From Scedosporium boydii (lineage: Eukaryota; Ascomycota; Sordariomycetes; Microascales; Microascaceae): a stretch of 64,000 nt of DNA. Both the position numbers and the translations under genes were made by a program. The DNA lies in NCBI GenBank assembly GCA_002221725.1, contig NJFT01000102.1, positions 62,001-126,000 on the forward strand, read 5' to 3'. Below, piece by piece: positions 11,191 through 22,214 of this stretch. The notes under the pieces are model-generated. The model was not told where the DNA came from. It worked only from the letters and a program-made list of their open reading frames with translations, and searched no databases. The stretch's first letter is position 1. Every line of letters begins with the position of its first letter.

Positions 11191-11833
11191 GGTTCTTACG
11201 GTATGGAGCCTCGAGTCGGGGGAATTTCAAGTTGAAACAAAATTAACAAGGGCCGAGCACAGGATATTCTAAAATATCCGACCTCTAATTCAACCATCTG
11301 TTGAACATCTCTTGCCTTCGATATATCTAATATGACTCCATACCACGGACCACAGGTTTCCCTGGGTGATTCGGCGCAAGCTCAAACGATACCGAGTATC
11401 TAGTACACCTCTCATGCACAGAAAACGAACATTCCTGCATGAGCCCGTCACGCGGTCGTTCTTAATCTTGCCAAGCCGTAACGCCGACAAATGACATCGC
11501 GATATATTGAACAAACCGGTCGGCAGTTTACGAAACACATTCTGGCAACGAATCTAAAGAGCACGGTAGATGGATATTGTGCTATCAAATGAGAGAAAAA
11601 TGCCTCAAGGTCGTGGATGGTGGGTCGCACAGCATAAAACGTGGGGTCCAACATCAACCATCTGGGAAGTACCTTCGTATAATGAGACACGACGAATACA
11701 GCACGTACACAAAGGGAGGGGATCCTTTCTGGCAACCCACCTGTCCCACCTGCTGGAGCTATGGCTGGCTTGAGAATTATTTATTTCACGTAAATCCGCC
11801 CAAGAATGAGGTGCTCCGGCGGAGGTAGTTTCG
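11191..11833. promoter_or_regulatory. divergent promoter region, kinase-like and dioxygenase genes
   Basis: The region between the two start codons of oppositely transcribed genes. No defined operator was recognised. A TATATATTA-like string at about 11906-11914 lies inside the 5' end of the dioxygenase model and would suit the internal ATG at 11927. Confidence 0.35.
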
Positions 11834-13453
11834 ATGAACACGAAAGCTCTGGAGACCCCACCTCGAGACGCCCTCAGAACCCTTGAACCGGTTACCAAAG
11901 CCTCATATATATTAAGCCTCTTTACTATGGCCGCTATCCCAAACGCCGAATTTGGAACAGGATTCAATGGAAGCCTCGAATCCGAGTCTGAATCTTCTCG
12001 GAAGGTAGCTTGCCGGAGCCCATCCGCGGCAGAGGCGAAGAATCGGGGCTACAATCACACCTCCTCCCCTCCCGAGTATGATGTGAATTTGATACAAGAG
12101 GGCTGGCCGTCAGAATCGGAGCTCAAGAATGCCTGGGATGGAAAGAAGTTTCGCTATGACGAGCAGTACACCTACATCCTGAACAGCAGCGAGATCAGCG
12201 AGATTGATACCGCTCTAGAATACTTCAAAGGCAAGCTATCCCAGCACGTCAGGCTCCGTGCAGGAGTTAGCAATACTGATAAAAAAAAACTGCCCACAGG
12301 CCTGGACTTGGACGGGCAGGACATTGGCCGTGACAGCTTCCCCCTGCCCCATTTCTCAGCCCGGCTCCGGGCACTCGCCGAAGACCTCCACTATGGTCGG
12401 GGTTTCTTTGCGATACGCGGCCTCAATCCAGCCAATTACTCCGCCGAAGACAACGTCCTTCTTTTCTTAGGCCTGTCGTCTTATATTGGTGAACAGAGGG
12501 GAATGCAAGATGACTATGGACACGCCTTCGGTTTGTCGTTCCCTCCAAGATCAAAGGTTGCGACACTCTTCTTTTCCGCATTTCATTAATCCCCTTTATA
12601 GCGCATATTCGAGAAGCGAGGTATATGACCGAAGTACAGGAAGGGAGGCCGATCCGCGATTCTAACGTTGCCTCGGTAAGAAGACATAAGACGGTTGTTG
12701 TGCTAAAATTCGTAGCGCTAATTAAAAACCCATGATAGGCATTCCATACTGATCTTTTTTGCGACATCCTTGCCATGCAAACTCGCGGCTGTGCCGCCCA
12801 TGGAGGGAATCACATCGTCGCCTCGACAGAGAAGATCTATGCAGAGCTGGTCAAGAATCGGCCAGATCTTGTTCGCGTCCTCGCTACCCCAAACTGGCCG
12901 TTTGATACGTAAGTTCCCGCCAAAACTCCGGCAGCCTATGCTGTCCGTATCGGACTTGATTTAGACCCTGAAACGCCTCTTGGATAGCCGTGGGAAACTT
13001 ACTCCTCAGTCTTTCCGGCCTCTCCTATATTACTACCAAGGCCGACTTCTGATGAACTTTGTCCGCGACCCACTCACTGGCTGTCCCGGGGTCCAGAGGA
13101 CACCGTTCATGCCCCGCCTCACGCCCTTACAGATGGAGGCTCTAGATGCTGTTCAAGGCCTAGCGGCACGCTTCGCAAGACCCCTCGCTATGCAGCCGGG
13201 CGACTTGACTTTCGTCAATAATATGACCATACTACATGCCCGCGAGGCATTTAGGGATGAACTGCCCGCCCAGGTACGGTATCTAGTCCGCCTTTGGCTG
13301 AAGAATGCCGAGTTGGCTCTATCCCTTCCACCGGAATTGGAAGTGGGGAACCGGCGTGTGTTCGGGGAGGATGATGTTGGTGTGGAGAAAGACTGGAACA
13401 TTGTCTATAAACCGAGATTGACGTTTAAGGTCGCGGAGAGAATGACGCCCTAA
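11834..13453 (+). CDS. TauD/TfdA-family Fe(II)/2-oxoglutarate-dependent dioxygenase
   Basis: Exons 11834-12530, 12602-12675, 12739-12908 and 12988-13453 join in frame to 468 residues. The iron-binding facial triad is visible as FHTD (H260, D262) and the distal ILHAREAF (H397), with a downstream arginine in RYLVRLWLK that would bind 2-oxoglutarate. The GRGFFAIRGL segment near 190-200 is also typical of fungal members. These enzymes hydroxylate small molecules such as sulfonates, herbicide-like aryl acids or amino-acid derivatives in the cytosol; the substrate here is unknown. An alternative start at 11927 (MAAIPNAEFG) just downstream of a TATA-like string would give 437 residues and may be the real one. 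Intron lengths are 71, 63 and 79 bp with GTTTGT, GTAAGA and GTAAGT donors. Confidence 0.85.
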
Positions 13454-15007
13454 GATGTTGACGGCAATAATGGCTCCCTCTCTCTCCCAGTCTCTCTCTT
13501 TTTTCCACATTTTTTTCTTGTTTTTGCGATGCTTACGCGCGATAATTTGTTGCGTCTACCGTCGCACTAGGGTGTGATTTGGTGGGGTTTGAGCATCGTA
13601 AAGTAGTTCGAAGATAGCAATGTCTTTGATGATATTAACAATCATACCTAAATTGACTTAGATGGATCACAGGATCGCTCGTATCAATGGCTACCGTACC
13701 AACTTCGTCTCCATCAAGCGGATTCTCAATGCCAATTAACTCAAAAGATGAAGCTGTACTTCGTAGTCGCCATTGCTACCAGAGTCGGAACGTCGAGACA
13801 GGGGCTACATAAGCTCCACTAGAGGGTCGCTTTCAGCCAATACTAAACTTGACTCGCTACACCCTGTCTAGACCTCAATTTCATCTCAGTCAAAATCGCA
13901 GTCCACTGGAAAGTCGGGGTTTTAGTATCCGCCACTTACGAGCCGTGGGGAGCATTCCATCAGCGACGACTTCCCAGTGCTAGAAGGATTATTGATGCCT
14001 TGACGAATGAGTCACAGGAGCGCATCTCGGGTGCATTTGAAATGTTTAGCCGCGCTATTACATGCTTAGCGTCGTTCCCTCTTGGGCGAGAACTTTTTTC
14101 TTCCAGTTCCAACAGAGCTTGCCTCTATTCTTCACAGGCTCGGCGCTGTCTTGTAGAAACGTAACGTTCCCACTGGAGAGTTCACCGGGTTGGAGTTGCA
14201 GAGATTGTCCCGATCTGTCTCAGAAGGTTGACTACCTTTGTTGTAGCAATGACAATGGGAAAATAGGGATAATAGAGCTGTGATGAAGCCCCGCCACAAA
14301 TCCATTGTAGATCTACGGCGTCCGTCTGGTACTGGGCCATGATTCGTGGGATCCACGGACGCGATCTAGGGCCGTGGTCACCCCAAGACTATGTTGAAGA
14401 ATACTACGCACGACTTCACTTTCGTGAGCATCAACTTCATACTCCACTCAGAAATCTAGGAAAGGGTAACTGCGCAACCATATAGCAACTTGTAACTGCT
14501 ATAGAATAGAACAAGCTAGAAATGAGTAAGAAAACAGAGAGGAAAAAGAAGAAAAAGAGGGAAAGGGAAGAGATGGAAGCATAGACACGATAATCTTTAA
14601 TCCTCTGGGGAATGTTCAAGCGTATCTCGAGGTTCCCAATTCTGTTCGAATAGTTGGTCAACGTCACATCAGAGGCAGTGCTCCGTGGCTTCATCGGCTT
14701 TCGTCTCATTGGTCGACCCGCTCATCGGTTTTGATCTGATTGGTTCGCAGCTGCATCACCTCCCTTCCATCCCCCGTGGCTGTGGTGCTTTTCACAACTA
14801 CAAGACCAGCCCATCACTCGACATCACATCCATCCATTGTTGTCGCCTTCTTTTTCCCAACTCGCCTTAGAAATTCGGTCTCCAAAATTTTACACTTCGT
14901 AGGTCGGATGACTCCATTTTTTACGTTGTCCGCGAATAGCCTCGGGATTCCCCACTTTCTCGCTCTCCTCTAAGTCACCATCAGCGCTTTCAAGTCTTGC
15001 CACCAAA
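13454..15007. other. 1.5 kb intergenic region
   Basis: No gene is supported. A plus frame open from about 13852 to 14158 translates to plausible protein-like sequence (for example SARRIIDALTNESQERISGA) but has no start or family resemblance. The final 250 bp is pyrimidine rich and is likely the Nudix gene promoter and 5' UTR. Confidence 0.35.
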
Positions 15008-16088
15008 ATGCCACCCTTTTCAGCCTTTGCATTGATTGACAAAGTCGACACGTATGTTATTGATTCTCTTTTCTTACCTTTTTATGTGTTCCCCTTTCCA
15101 CTGGGGCTCACAAACCATGGCTAGCCGGTTTCGTTTCTACCCCACTAGCCCCTTCAATGTACTAAGATCGCATTCCAGATGGCCGTACTACCAGCGGGAT
15201 CCCCAGGCCTATCGGCATCACATGGCCAACTTCTACTACTCTTTTGTCGAGGGAATCAAGGAGCCACTGGGGTATATCCATCTCGATACCGCTAACGGCA
15301 TGAACTGGCCATTGGATGGCTGGAGTGTTGACCATGAACGTCGTTTCCTGACGCTCTCTGGTATCAATCGCAGCTTTGAGGAGCGTACGCGAGTTCTCCA
15401 AAGCACACTGCACCAAAATTTCGACAATGGCCGAGTAGTCAGGGAATGGCGCAATGAGAATGTCCCCGTCTATGCTGCTGACGGTCAGCATGTGCTGAAC
15501 ATGAACCTCTGTGGCGTCGATCTCTTTGGTGTGGTCAGCTATGGCGTACACCTGACCGGTTATGTACGGCAAAGTGGTACCAGCGATTCCACTCAACATC
15601 GGTATTGGGTACCTCGGCGCTCTTACTCAAAGCCTACGTTTCCCGGAATGCTGGACAACTTTGTCTCTGGTAATATGCTCTTGGGGGAGACCCCTTTTGA
15701 GGGTATGGTGAGAGAGGTGTATGAGGAGGCCGGGATTCCAGAGGAGTTCACCCGCACCCACCTGAAGCCCTGCGGTACAGTGACGTATCAGATGACATAT
15801 TCAAACGATGGGCGTATCGGCTGCCAGCATCACTGCCAATTTGTCTTCGAAATAGAGTTACCGGAGACCATGATCCCTAGTCCCAACGACGGAGAGGTAG
15901 ACAGCTTCACCTGTATGTCCCTATCCGAAGTTCAAGATACTTTGATGAAGGTAGAATTCACACCCAGCAGCACCCTTACGTACTTGGCTCATTTTGTAAG
16001 GCACGGGATTATAAGGGCCGAGAACGAGGAGCGGATGATGGAAGTTTGCTCGAGATTGCACAGGAAGCATGACTTGTTCGTCGTCTAG
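15008..16088 (+). CDS. DUF4743 plus Nudix hydrolase
   Basis: Exons 15008-15051 and 15179-16088 give 317 residues. The start MPPFSAFALIDKVD and the join to WPYYQRDPQAY match the expected opening of the DUF4743-Nudix family. The intron is 127 bp with a TACTAAG branch site just before CAG, which is why I prefer this acceptor to the nearer GGCTAG. The Nudix box GX5EX7REVYEEAGI spans residues 179-201 and is complete, so metal-dependent cleavage of a nucleoside diphosphate linkage is expected. Family members are annotated as thiamine pyrophosphokinase-related and some hydrolyse damaged thiamine diphosphates; this is family knowledge and not shown by the sequence. Confidence 0.88.
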
Positions 16089-18000
16089 CCTAGCCTCCAT
16101 ACATTATCATAACCCTCAATTTCCTTGACCCTATAATCGATTTTGGTGGGCCAATGGTGATCACTGTGCATAGCCCATACTCGAAGTATTAAACTGGAAT
16201 CCCGTCCAACAATCTCTACGCCTTGATTCCCCTGCAAACATGAAGGCAGTTAGGCTGCAACTGACCAATAAAAGCAGTCTAAAGAAACCGATGAAGCGGT
16301 CCACTCACTCTCCCAGGACTTACATAGCTCATAGCAAGAAAGGCAGCAGAAACCGATGAGGCGGCTGGCTAATGGCCTACACCTAAGACATTTGGGCCAA
16401 TTAAAACAAGTTCCAAAAACCGATGACTTTCACCACTGCCCCTCGCACCCTCGGGCGTTAGGTGACGCCCCGTTTGGTAAACCGATGAAGAGATATTCTA
16501 GGACATATGGCTAACTGTCGGGAAGTACCCCGACCACGGAGGCTTTGCAACTAAAAAAGAGCGAATTTCCAGGGGCCTATGGGCTCGGCTGAGTGTGTTT
16601 GTCACGATGGCGTGGAAGTCAAAGCCAATGGCTTTGGAGCCGATCTAAAATGTAGAGTCCTTCGATGGACTGCGCCACGCGACGCTCGCCTTAATAGCAT
16701 CCGGATTTTTACACCTCAAGTACGAAGTATAAATAGACGGCTTAACTACGACCCCAATTCCAATCCCATTCAGAGGTCTCAATCACGAAAGTTTGCCAGT
16801 TAATGCGTTCAAGTCGAAGATGTCGAAAACAACTCCCAAGAAAAAGAGCAACGAGAGGAGATATACCTCTCTTCTAGAGTGCAACAGTGAGTTCCTACAG
16901 CAATTCGATCTCCTCTTCGTAGAGTTTTAACAGGACTAAGAAACCGAGACTTCAGTATATTCGAAATCAATCAAATACGGGTATCAAGAACGCCACCTTC
17001 AGAAGCATCCATACTCGTAAGCCGGATTATAATAGGCTTCAATATATATCGCAAACCTCACAAATTATCTAGGGTACTGCAGGGTCAGTGAAGAAATACA
17101 AAAGTGGTGCTCGATCTCAGGAATATCAGGTAAAGACTAGAAAGACATTGTTTACTTCGATGTCAGCACTCCATCCAACTAACGAGATGACTTAGGATCT
17201 AGGAAAAACCAAACTGGGGGCAGACAGACCGTCTCTTTAATACAACTCGGGCCTGCAACGACATGGGAACGGGCTGGACGCGCGCTCGACTTACTCGGGT
17301 ATTTACACTCTATCTATTAACCAACCTTTTCCTCTAAGCATTGGGCGGCAAGGACCATTAAATTCTACAAAGTCTAGGAACAATAGATGAACTAGAGCGT
17401 TTATATGATATTCACGGATTCCCTAGTATTACGGTTACTCTATGATTAAGACCAAAGTTACAGAGTACAACTCTCCTACGTAGCAACTCCCTCCTCGGAC
17501 CCCCTCGGACTCGTTCTGTGGCTTGGAGGGCAGACCCGGCCTACCCAACACTCGGGGCAGGACCTCCGTGCATCTATTATCGAGACAGTACTTTCTACTC
17601 GAACCAGTGTCTTTATTCGTCATAGACAGCGCCCAAACCGACTATGCTTCTGGACATTTTGCTAATCTGCCTCTTTTAGGAGCCTGCTGCGGGATTGGAT
17701 CTGTGATACCACACGACCTGATCATATGTCTCAAATCGATCGACGAAGACGGTTAACAAGTGATGCGTATATGATGTGGTTTGCCGCAATTGATCGGAGT
17801 GGGGCATATACGCGCCTCTGAATAACTGCGTCTGGCCCGCCCTTTGCTGCTAAACTTGGCACGCGGATAGGTCTTGAACCGGGACGTTGCCAAAACATTT
17901 AAGATGCGAGTCTTGATTCTCTTTGAAGTGGTAGAAGCCGTGTACACGTGCCTTTCCTCCTCCCTTTTTCTCCTCTCCTCCTCGAGAGCCGATCTTCGGT
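16089..18000. other. 1.9 kb non-coding region with a periodic motif at its left end
   Basis: Apart from the four-copy motif array listed separately, no gene is seen. The sequence is moderately AT rich with many stops in all frames. 17.5-17.9 kb might hold lost 5' sequence of the GNAT relic that follows. Confidence 0.35.
16285..16488 (+). repeat. four copies of AAACCGATGA at about 65-bp spacing
   Basis: The identical 10-mer begins at 16285, 16350, 16417 and 16479, giving steps of 65, 67 and 62 bp. The first two copies share a longer GAAACCGATGAxGCGG context that also reads CCG-N6-CGG. Sequence between copies is otherwise dissimilar; the third interval holds a GGGCGT/ACGCCC inverted repeat. 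It begins about 200 bp beyond the Nudix stop codon. Function unknown. Confidence 0.6.
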
Positions 18001-18770
18001 TTGATACTACGGCCAGCGGGCTATCTGGATCACGATGCTGTTGCTGATCTGGGTTTGACCGCCCTCCCCGACGACCATATATGGCCATACGGTTTTCCCG
18101 AGTCCAAACTACGTCCATAGGACCACTCCAAATTCAGCCGCTTTCGTTTCTTATAATACCTCAACAACGTGGAGATTGGAGTATACGCCGTCATGGTTGT
18201 CGAAGCCTCCAGCGACGATGATCCGTCGTCGCCTGAAATCATCGCCATGAGCATGTGGACACTCCCAGGATCCCGCCTGCCCAATCTAGATCGCGGTAGC
18301 TCCTTCTCTCTCAGTATAGATTGCCCACCCATCTCTCACACTTGCTAACGGAATACCTCATTCTCATCTCATTCTCTTTTTAAGCGGTTATATGAACCAA
18401 ACCCCCTTCCGACCACACTGAGCGCAAGGATTCCAACCGTCAGTGAATGACGGAGATCCAGAAGCAACTTGCTATTGCGAAAGGGTGTCACTTCGATGAT
18501 GTGTACGGCAATGAGCAGTTGAACCTCATGATCCTTGCTACGTACTCAAACTACCGTAGCTGCGGGGCCGGCACAATGCTGGTCAAGTGGGGCTTGGAGA
18601 AGGCTGAAAGGGAGCGCCTTGCAGTGACTCTCTTCTCTAGTCCTATGGGCTTAAGGCCTTATGCCCGCCTGGGATCCAAGGAGGTGACTACGGTGCACGT
18701 CCAGGTCGAGGGTGAGGAAGAGGCCATTGACCTACCTACTATGGTTTGGACTCCACCGATCAACCAGTAG
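18001..18770 (+). pseudogene. GNAT N-acetyltransferase relic A
   Basis: One frame from 18001 reads as a fungal GNAT N-terminus (ILRPAGYLDHDAVAD, then FPESK, then EIIAMSMWTLPGSR). It is cut by in-frame stops TAG at 18118-18120 and TAA at 18154-18156. The C-terminal half resumes at about 18484-18770 after a likely intron (donor GTAGCT at 18296) and carries the acetyl-CoA loop CGAGTMLVKWGLEKAE and the SSPMGLRPYARLG segment. No initiating ATG is seen upstream. Both stops become glutamine codons by a single T-to-C change. The family acetylates small molecules or proteins with acetyl-CoA; this copy cannot make a full protein. A short product from the ATG at 18447 is conceivable but would lack half the fold. 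Confidence 0.75.
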
Positions 18771-19420
18771 CTATAACGCTATGCTCTAGAGGATTAGAGC
18801 CGTTATGCGTTGAATGGTACGTGTCGTGGATAGTATAGCACGAAATGGGAACAGTGAGGTACAAATTAAATGAACGGCCAGCGAGTATAGCCCCTCGTTA
18901 TACAGAGTAACTTAATCACGTCGACATTTTGAGGTTGAGACAACTTTTTCTGCGGCCTTCTCGATGTCCAGATGTATACTGTATGAAAGCAAAGTTCGCC
19001 CGGAGCCAGTACCATCGCCACCCAACGCGTTTACGGTTTCAGCTTATCTATCCAGGCTAAACGGCAGGGCTAATCTTTATTCCACTATATTTTAGGCCTG
19101 GAAAGGTATCTGCTGTTTATTTGTCTCCGTGTGTATAGTTCTCGGGGGGACTATAAACCGTCTGACCATTACACGCTAGGTGAATCCCCAGGCTCCGGCA
19201 ACGGAGAGCCTATGGTATTAAATGAAGGCAAGATGGCATAACGCATAACAATGTTTCGGGACCTACCTCGGTACTCGATGAACGCATGGTGGAAGCAGAT
19301 TTGTAAACTTAGGGTTTTCTACTCACCTGTGGATAGCGCACTTTTGAGTGGTCTCGAGGGCCCGTGATCTGCTCCTATTTTGATTAGACCTCGCAGGAGT
19401 ATGCTCACCAGCAGGACAAG
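18771..19420. other. intergenic region upstream of RIB3
   Basis: About 0.65 kb of AT-rich sequence with no frame of interest. It should contain the RIB3 promoter and 5' UTR. Confidence 0.4.
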
Positions 19421-20186
19421 ATGAACAGAGAAAGCTCACCAAACGGGTTCGCTTCGATCTCAGAGACCATTGCTGCATTCGGTTGGCTTTCATTTTGACT
19501 AACAGTTATTTGAATGATTGGGCTACTTACACAAATCCCGTCTAGCACGCGGTGAGTTCATCATCGTCCTCGACAACCCTGGCCGCGAGAATGAAGGTGA
19601 CTTGATGATCGCGGCCGAAAATCTCACAACGAATAAGATGGCCTTCATGATCCGCCACACATCTGGATACATCTGCGCAGCGATTCCCGCGTCACGGGCT
19701 GACACGCTCGAGCTGCCCCAGATGGTCACCGAGAATGCCGACCCGACCCGCTGTGCCTACAGCATTACCATCGACGCTAAGAATCCGTGTATTAGTACGG
19801 GAATATCCGCAGCCGACCGCGCTCTGACCTGTCGGATGCTGGCAGACCCTTCCATGACGGCGGCGAGCTTTGGACGCCCGGGACATATCCTCCCCTTACG
19901 GGCCCGGGATCTCGGTGTAAGGGTCAGATATGGTCACACAGACGCTGCCGTGGAGTTCTGTCGGTTGTCAGGGAAGAAGCTGGCTGGTGTCCTTTGCGAA
20001 ATGGTGCTAGATGGCGAGGAAGATCCAACGGGGAAGACCGAGCGGCTGTATGCTGGGATGACGCGGCGGGATGATTGCATCGACTTCGGAAGGAAATGGG
20101 GTATCAAGGTCTGCACTATTGCAGACTTGGTTGTCTACGTTGAGGAAAAGGAAGGTCAACTACTTGTTCCGGGCACAGAGCATTAG
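19421..20186 (+). CDS. RIB3: 3,4-dihydroxy-2-butanone 4-phosphate synthase (riboflavin biosynthesis)
   Basis: Exons 19421-19481 and 19546-20186 give 233 residues, the expected length for the monofunctional fungal enzyme. The join restores SISETIAAFARGEFIIVLDN, a standard N-terminus, and the 64-bp intron has a GACTAAC branch site. Seen: the metal-binding acidic loop in NPGRENEGDLMIAAE, HTSGYICA, the STGISAADRA signature, FGRPGHILPLRA, and GHTDAAVEF. The enzyme converts ribulose 5-phosphate to the four-carbon unit of riboflavin plus formate, in the cytosol. All key segments are intact even though the gene sits between two decayed GNAT genes, so it is likely functional. Whether it is the only copy in the genome cannot be told here. 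Confidence 0.95.
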
Positions 20187-21437
20187 CAAGGCGATTGATA
20201 AGAAACGCAGAAGCAACTGGCATCAGAGATCAATGATATATCCTCGGACGTCTCCGGGTTTTGACAAGCGCTGGGGCATTGATTTAATATAATATCCAGA
20301 GAGAGCATTGAACAAACACCACGAGCGCGTAATTGAGGGCTTTAGATGGAGAATCAGTAAGTCTAAAAGCGATTACCTTTCTCACCTCTTGTCCCATCAG
20401 AGTGCGATGTAGCGGAGCGTTACTAGAGTTTTGGTGCGGCATAGATTCATGAAAGTTGTGGGCGTTGACGAAAAAGGTCGTCTTTCCGGGATCGTAATTT
20501 GCGTCCGGATACGAACTTGGGCTTGAAAGCCGGCCTTGGTAGAAATTCGCGATCTTCTCGTCGATTCAGGAAGGCCCCGGTTGTTGGTATCTACTATAAG
20601 GCACTCTAACTCACAGCTCAAAAAGGTTCGAAGGATAATGGTGGGGTGGTGTTGGTACTAGGTGACGGGTACGGGGCGTGGACAAGGGAGGCAACATCAA
20701 CAAGTTGGGCATACTTGACAGGAGCTCATATATCAGCTCGGCAGGCAGAATCTGAAGGCTTCAGATAGGGTCCCTACTCTCCAGACTACTCTTCGTCTCT
20801 TCGTTCCTAGAATCTACCTCGATTGCGTCCTTTGAATTAGGTCGGCCATGTTTATTTCCCACCCCCCATGATGGTAGCCTGGCAGACTTGGCGTCAGTTG
20901 GAGATATCTGGCCTCATAAGTCCTGAGGCATGGTTTTCTCATCACAGTTAGAATAATACAACGTAGACAGAGGGCGAGTTTTCCCATAGCCATACATCTG
21001 CAGGGGAGGATGGAATCATTGCCTGTGCCAGGGCTGACTACCATCCTGCGGCTGTAATTGAGCGAGGCACATTTTCTTGGTGATGGACTGACCTGTCATC
21101 ACATACAGACTATTATTGTCATCCTCATTCTGCGTAACCATTTCCCTGCTTTCCAGCTTGGCGATTATGGTATTTTGTATGCTCCAGTGACTCGTTGATA
21201 TCTAAACATAGTCTCGATGGCCAATTCATGGACATGAATGTTGAGTCGTATTAGAACGAGACGGAGGACTATTTCCGTAAGCAGGAAAACACCACTAGTA
21301 TAAAAAACCAAGCAGACGGGTGATACACGGTGGACGTAAAACATAGAGCATATTTGATAGTTGCCTGATGATCAACTCTTTCCCACCTCACCTATCTACT
21401 AGATAGCTTACCTTTCTACGTTCTGTCGATGGGGCAC
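20187..21437. other. 1.25 kb intergenic region
   Basis: No coding frame with recognisable content on either strand; stops are frequent. It lies between RIB3 and the 3' end of the second GNAT relic. Confidence 0.4.
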
Positions 21438-22214
21438 TCAAACTCTGTAAACCATAAAGTCCACTCCGTAATCTGTGTCGCCCCCATAAGCAGTGGCATC
21501 TTGAACAAGTCGATCAATCTCTCTAAATCCGAGTCTCAAGTACAACTCCTTTGCGACTTTGAACGCAAATATAAATATCGGGATGCCTGACTCCTTAGCA
21601 ACCTTAATGTCACTCTTCACCAGTTCTGTTGCGATTCCTTGCCCTTGGTCTGGGTGGACAGCGAGATAATCGAGTTCTGCAGATCCCCCTTCTTAGCCTC
21701 GCATGGTCATGTCGATGTGCAAACGCTTTCTCTTTCCGTGCTATTCTCCTGTCTCCCGAGTACCTGTTACTGGAACACTTACTTATGTGAGCCCGCTCAG
21801 CTAGAATGCGATTCATAATCGCCTCGTTCCTATTATCCAACTCACCCATATCGTCCCTGACGTCCCACCATGTCGACTGGGCACGTTACTCGAATTCCTT
21901 TCTTTGCTCGGCACTCACATCAGGCACCTGTGCTTCAAGCCACTGGGATTCGCTCCCGCTCGGGAGCTCCCATCGTACATACCCGACAAGACAGCCGGAG
22001 TCCGGATCGACCGCCTTCTGTTGGCGCATAACCTGGCGGTCTTTGAGTATTCACAACGACATGCGTTTCACGAGTTTCCCGATTATGAACTCCTCTTCAT
22101 GTCCTCGGGCCACATTATCCTCCACATCGGCTGTCTCCAGAAGGCACCTCCGTTGTTGCGGACGAGCGCGGGGGCATCGTCCAAGACGCAGGACTCAATT
22201 CTCCAACGTTTCAT
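21438..22214 (-). pseudogene. GNAT N-acetyltransferase relic B
   Basis: Reading the minus strand from an ATG at 22214, pieces of a fungal GNAT follow in order: an N-terminal ALVRNNGGAFW segment; a frame change near 22100; EEFIIGKLVKRMS ending at TGA 22053-22051; a DPDSGCLVGYVRWELPSG strand; an in-frame TAA at 21888-21886; a likely intron with a GTAAGTG donor; then the core LAVHPDQGQGIATELV (acetyl-CoA loop) and LYLRLGFREI to the TGA at 21440-21438. The two internal stops derive from CGA and CAA by C-to-T changes. It belongs to a different GNAT subgroup from relic A, since the sequences do not align closely. Not functional as sequenced. Confidence 0.75.

Noticed and set aside
16285..16488. Box C/D snoRNA cluster to explain the repeated CCGATGA
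   Set aside because: Box C needs TGATGA, here it is CGATGA in all copies, and matching CTGA D boxes are missing at the right places.
17840..17920. tRNA-like stretch containing CCGGTTCAAG on the minus strand
   Set aside because: No acceptor stem, D arm or anticodon stem pairs with it.
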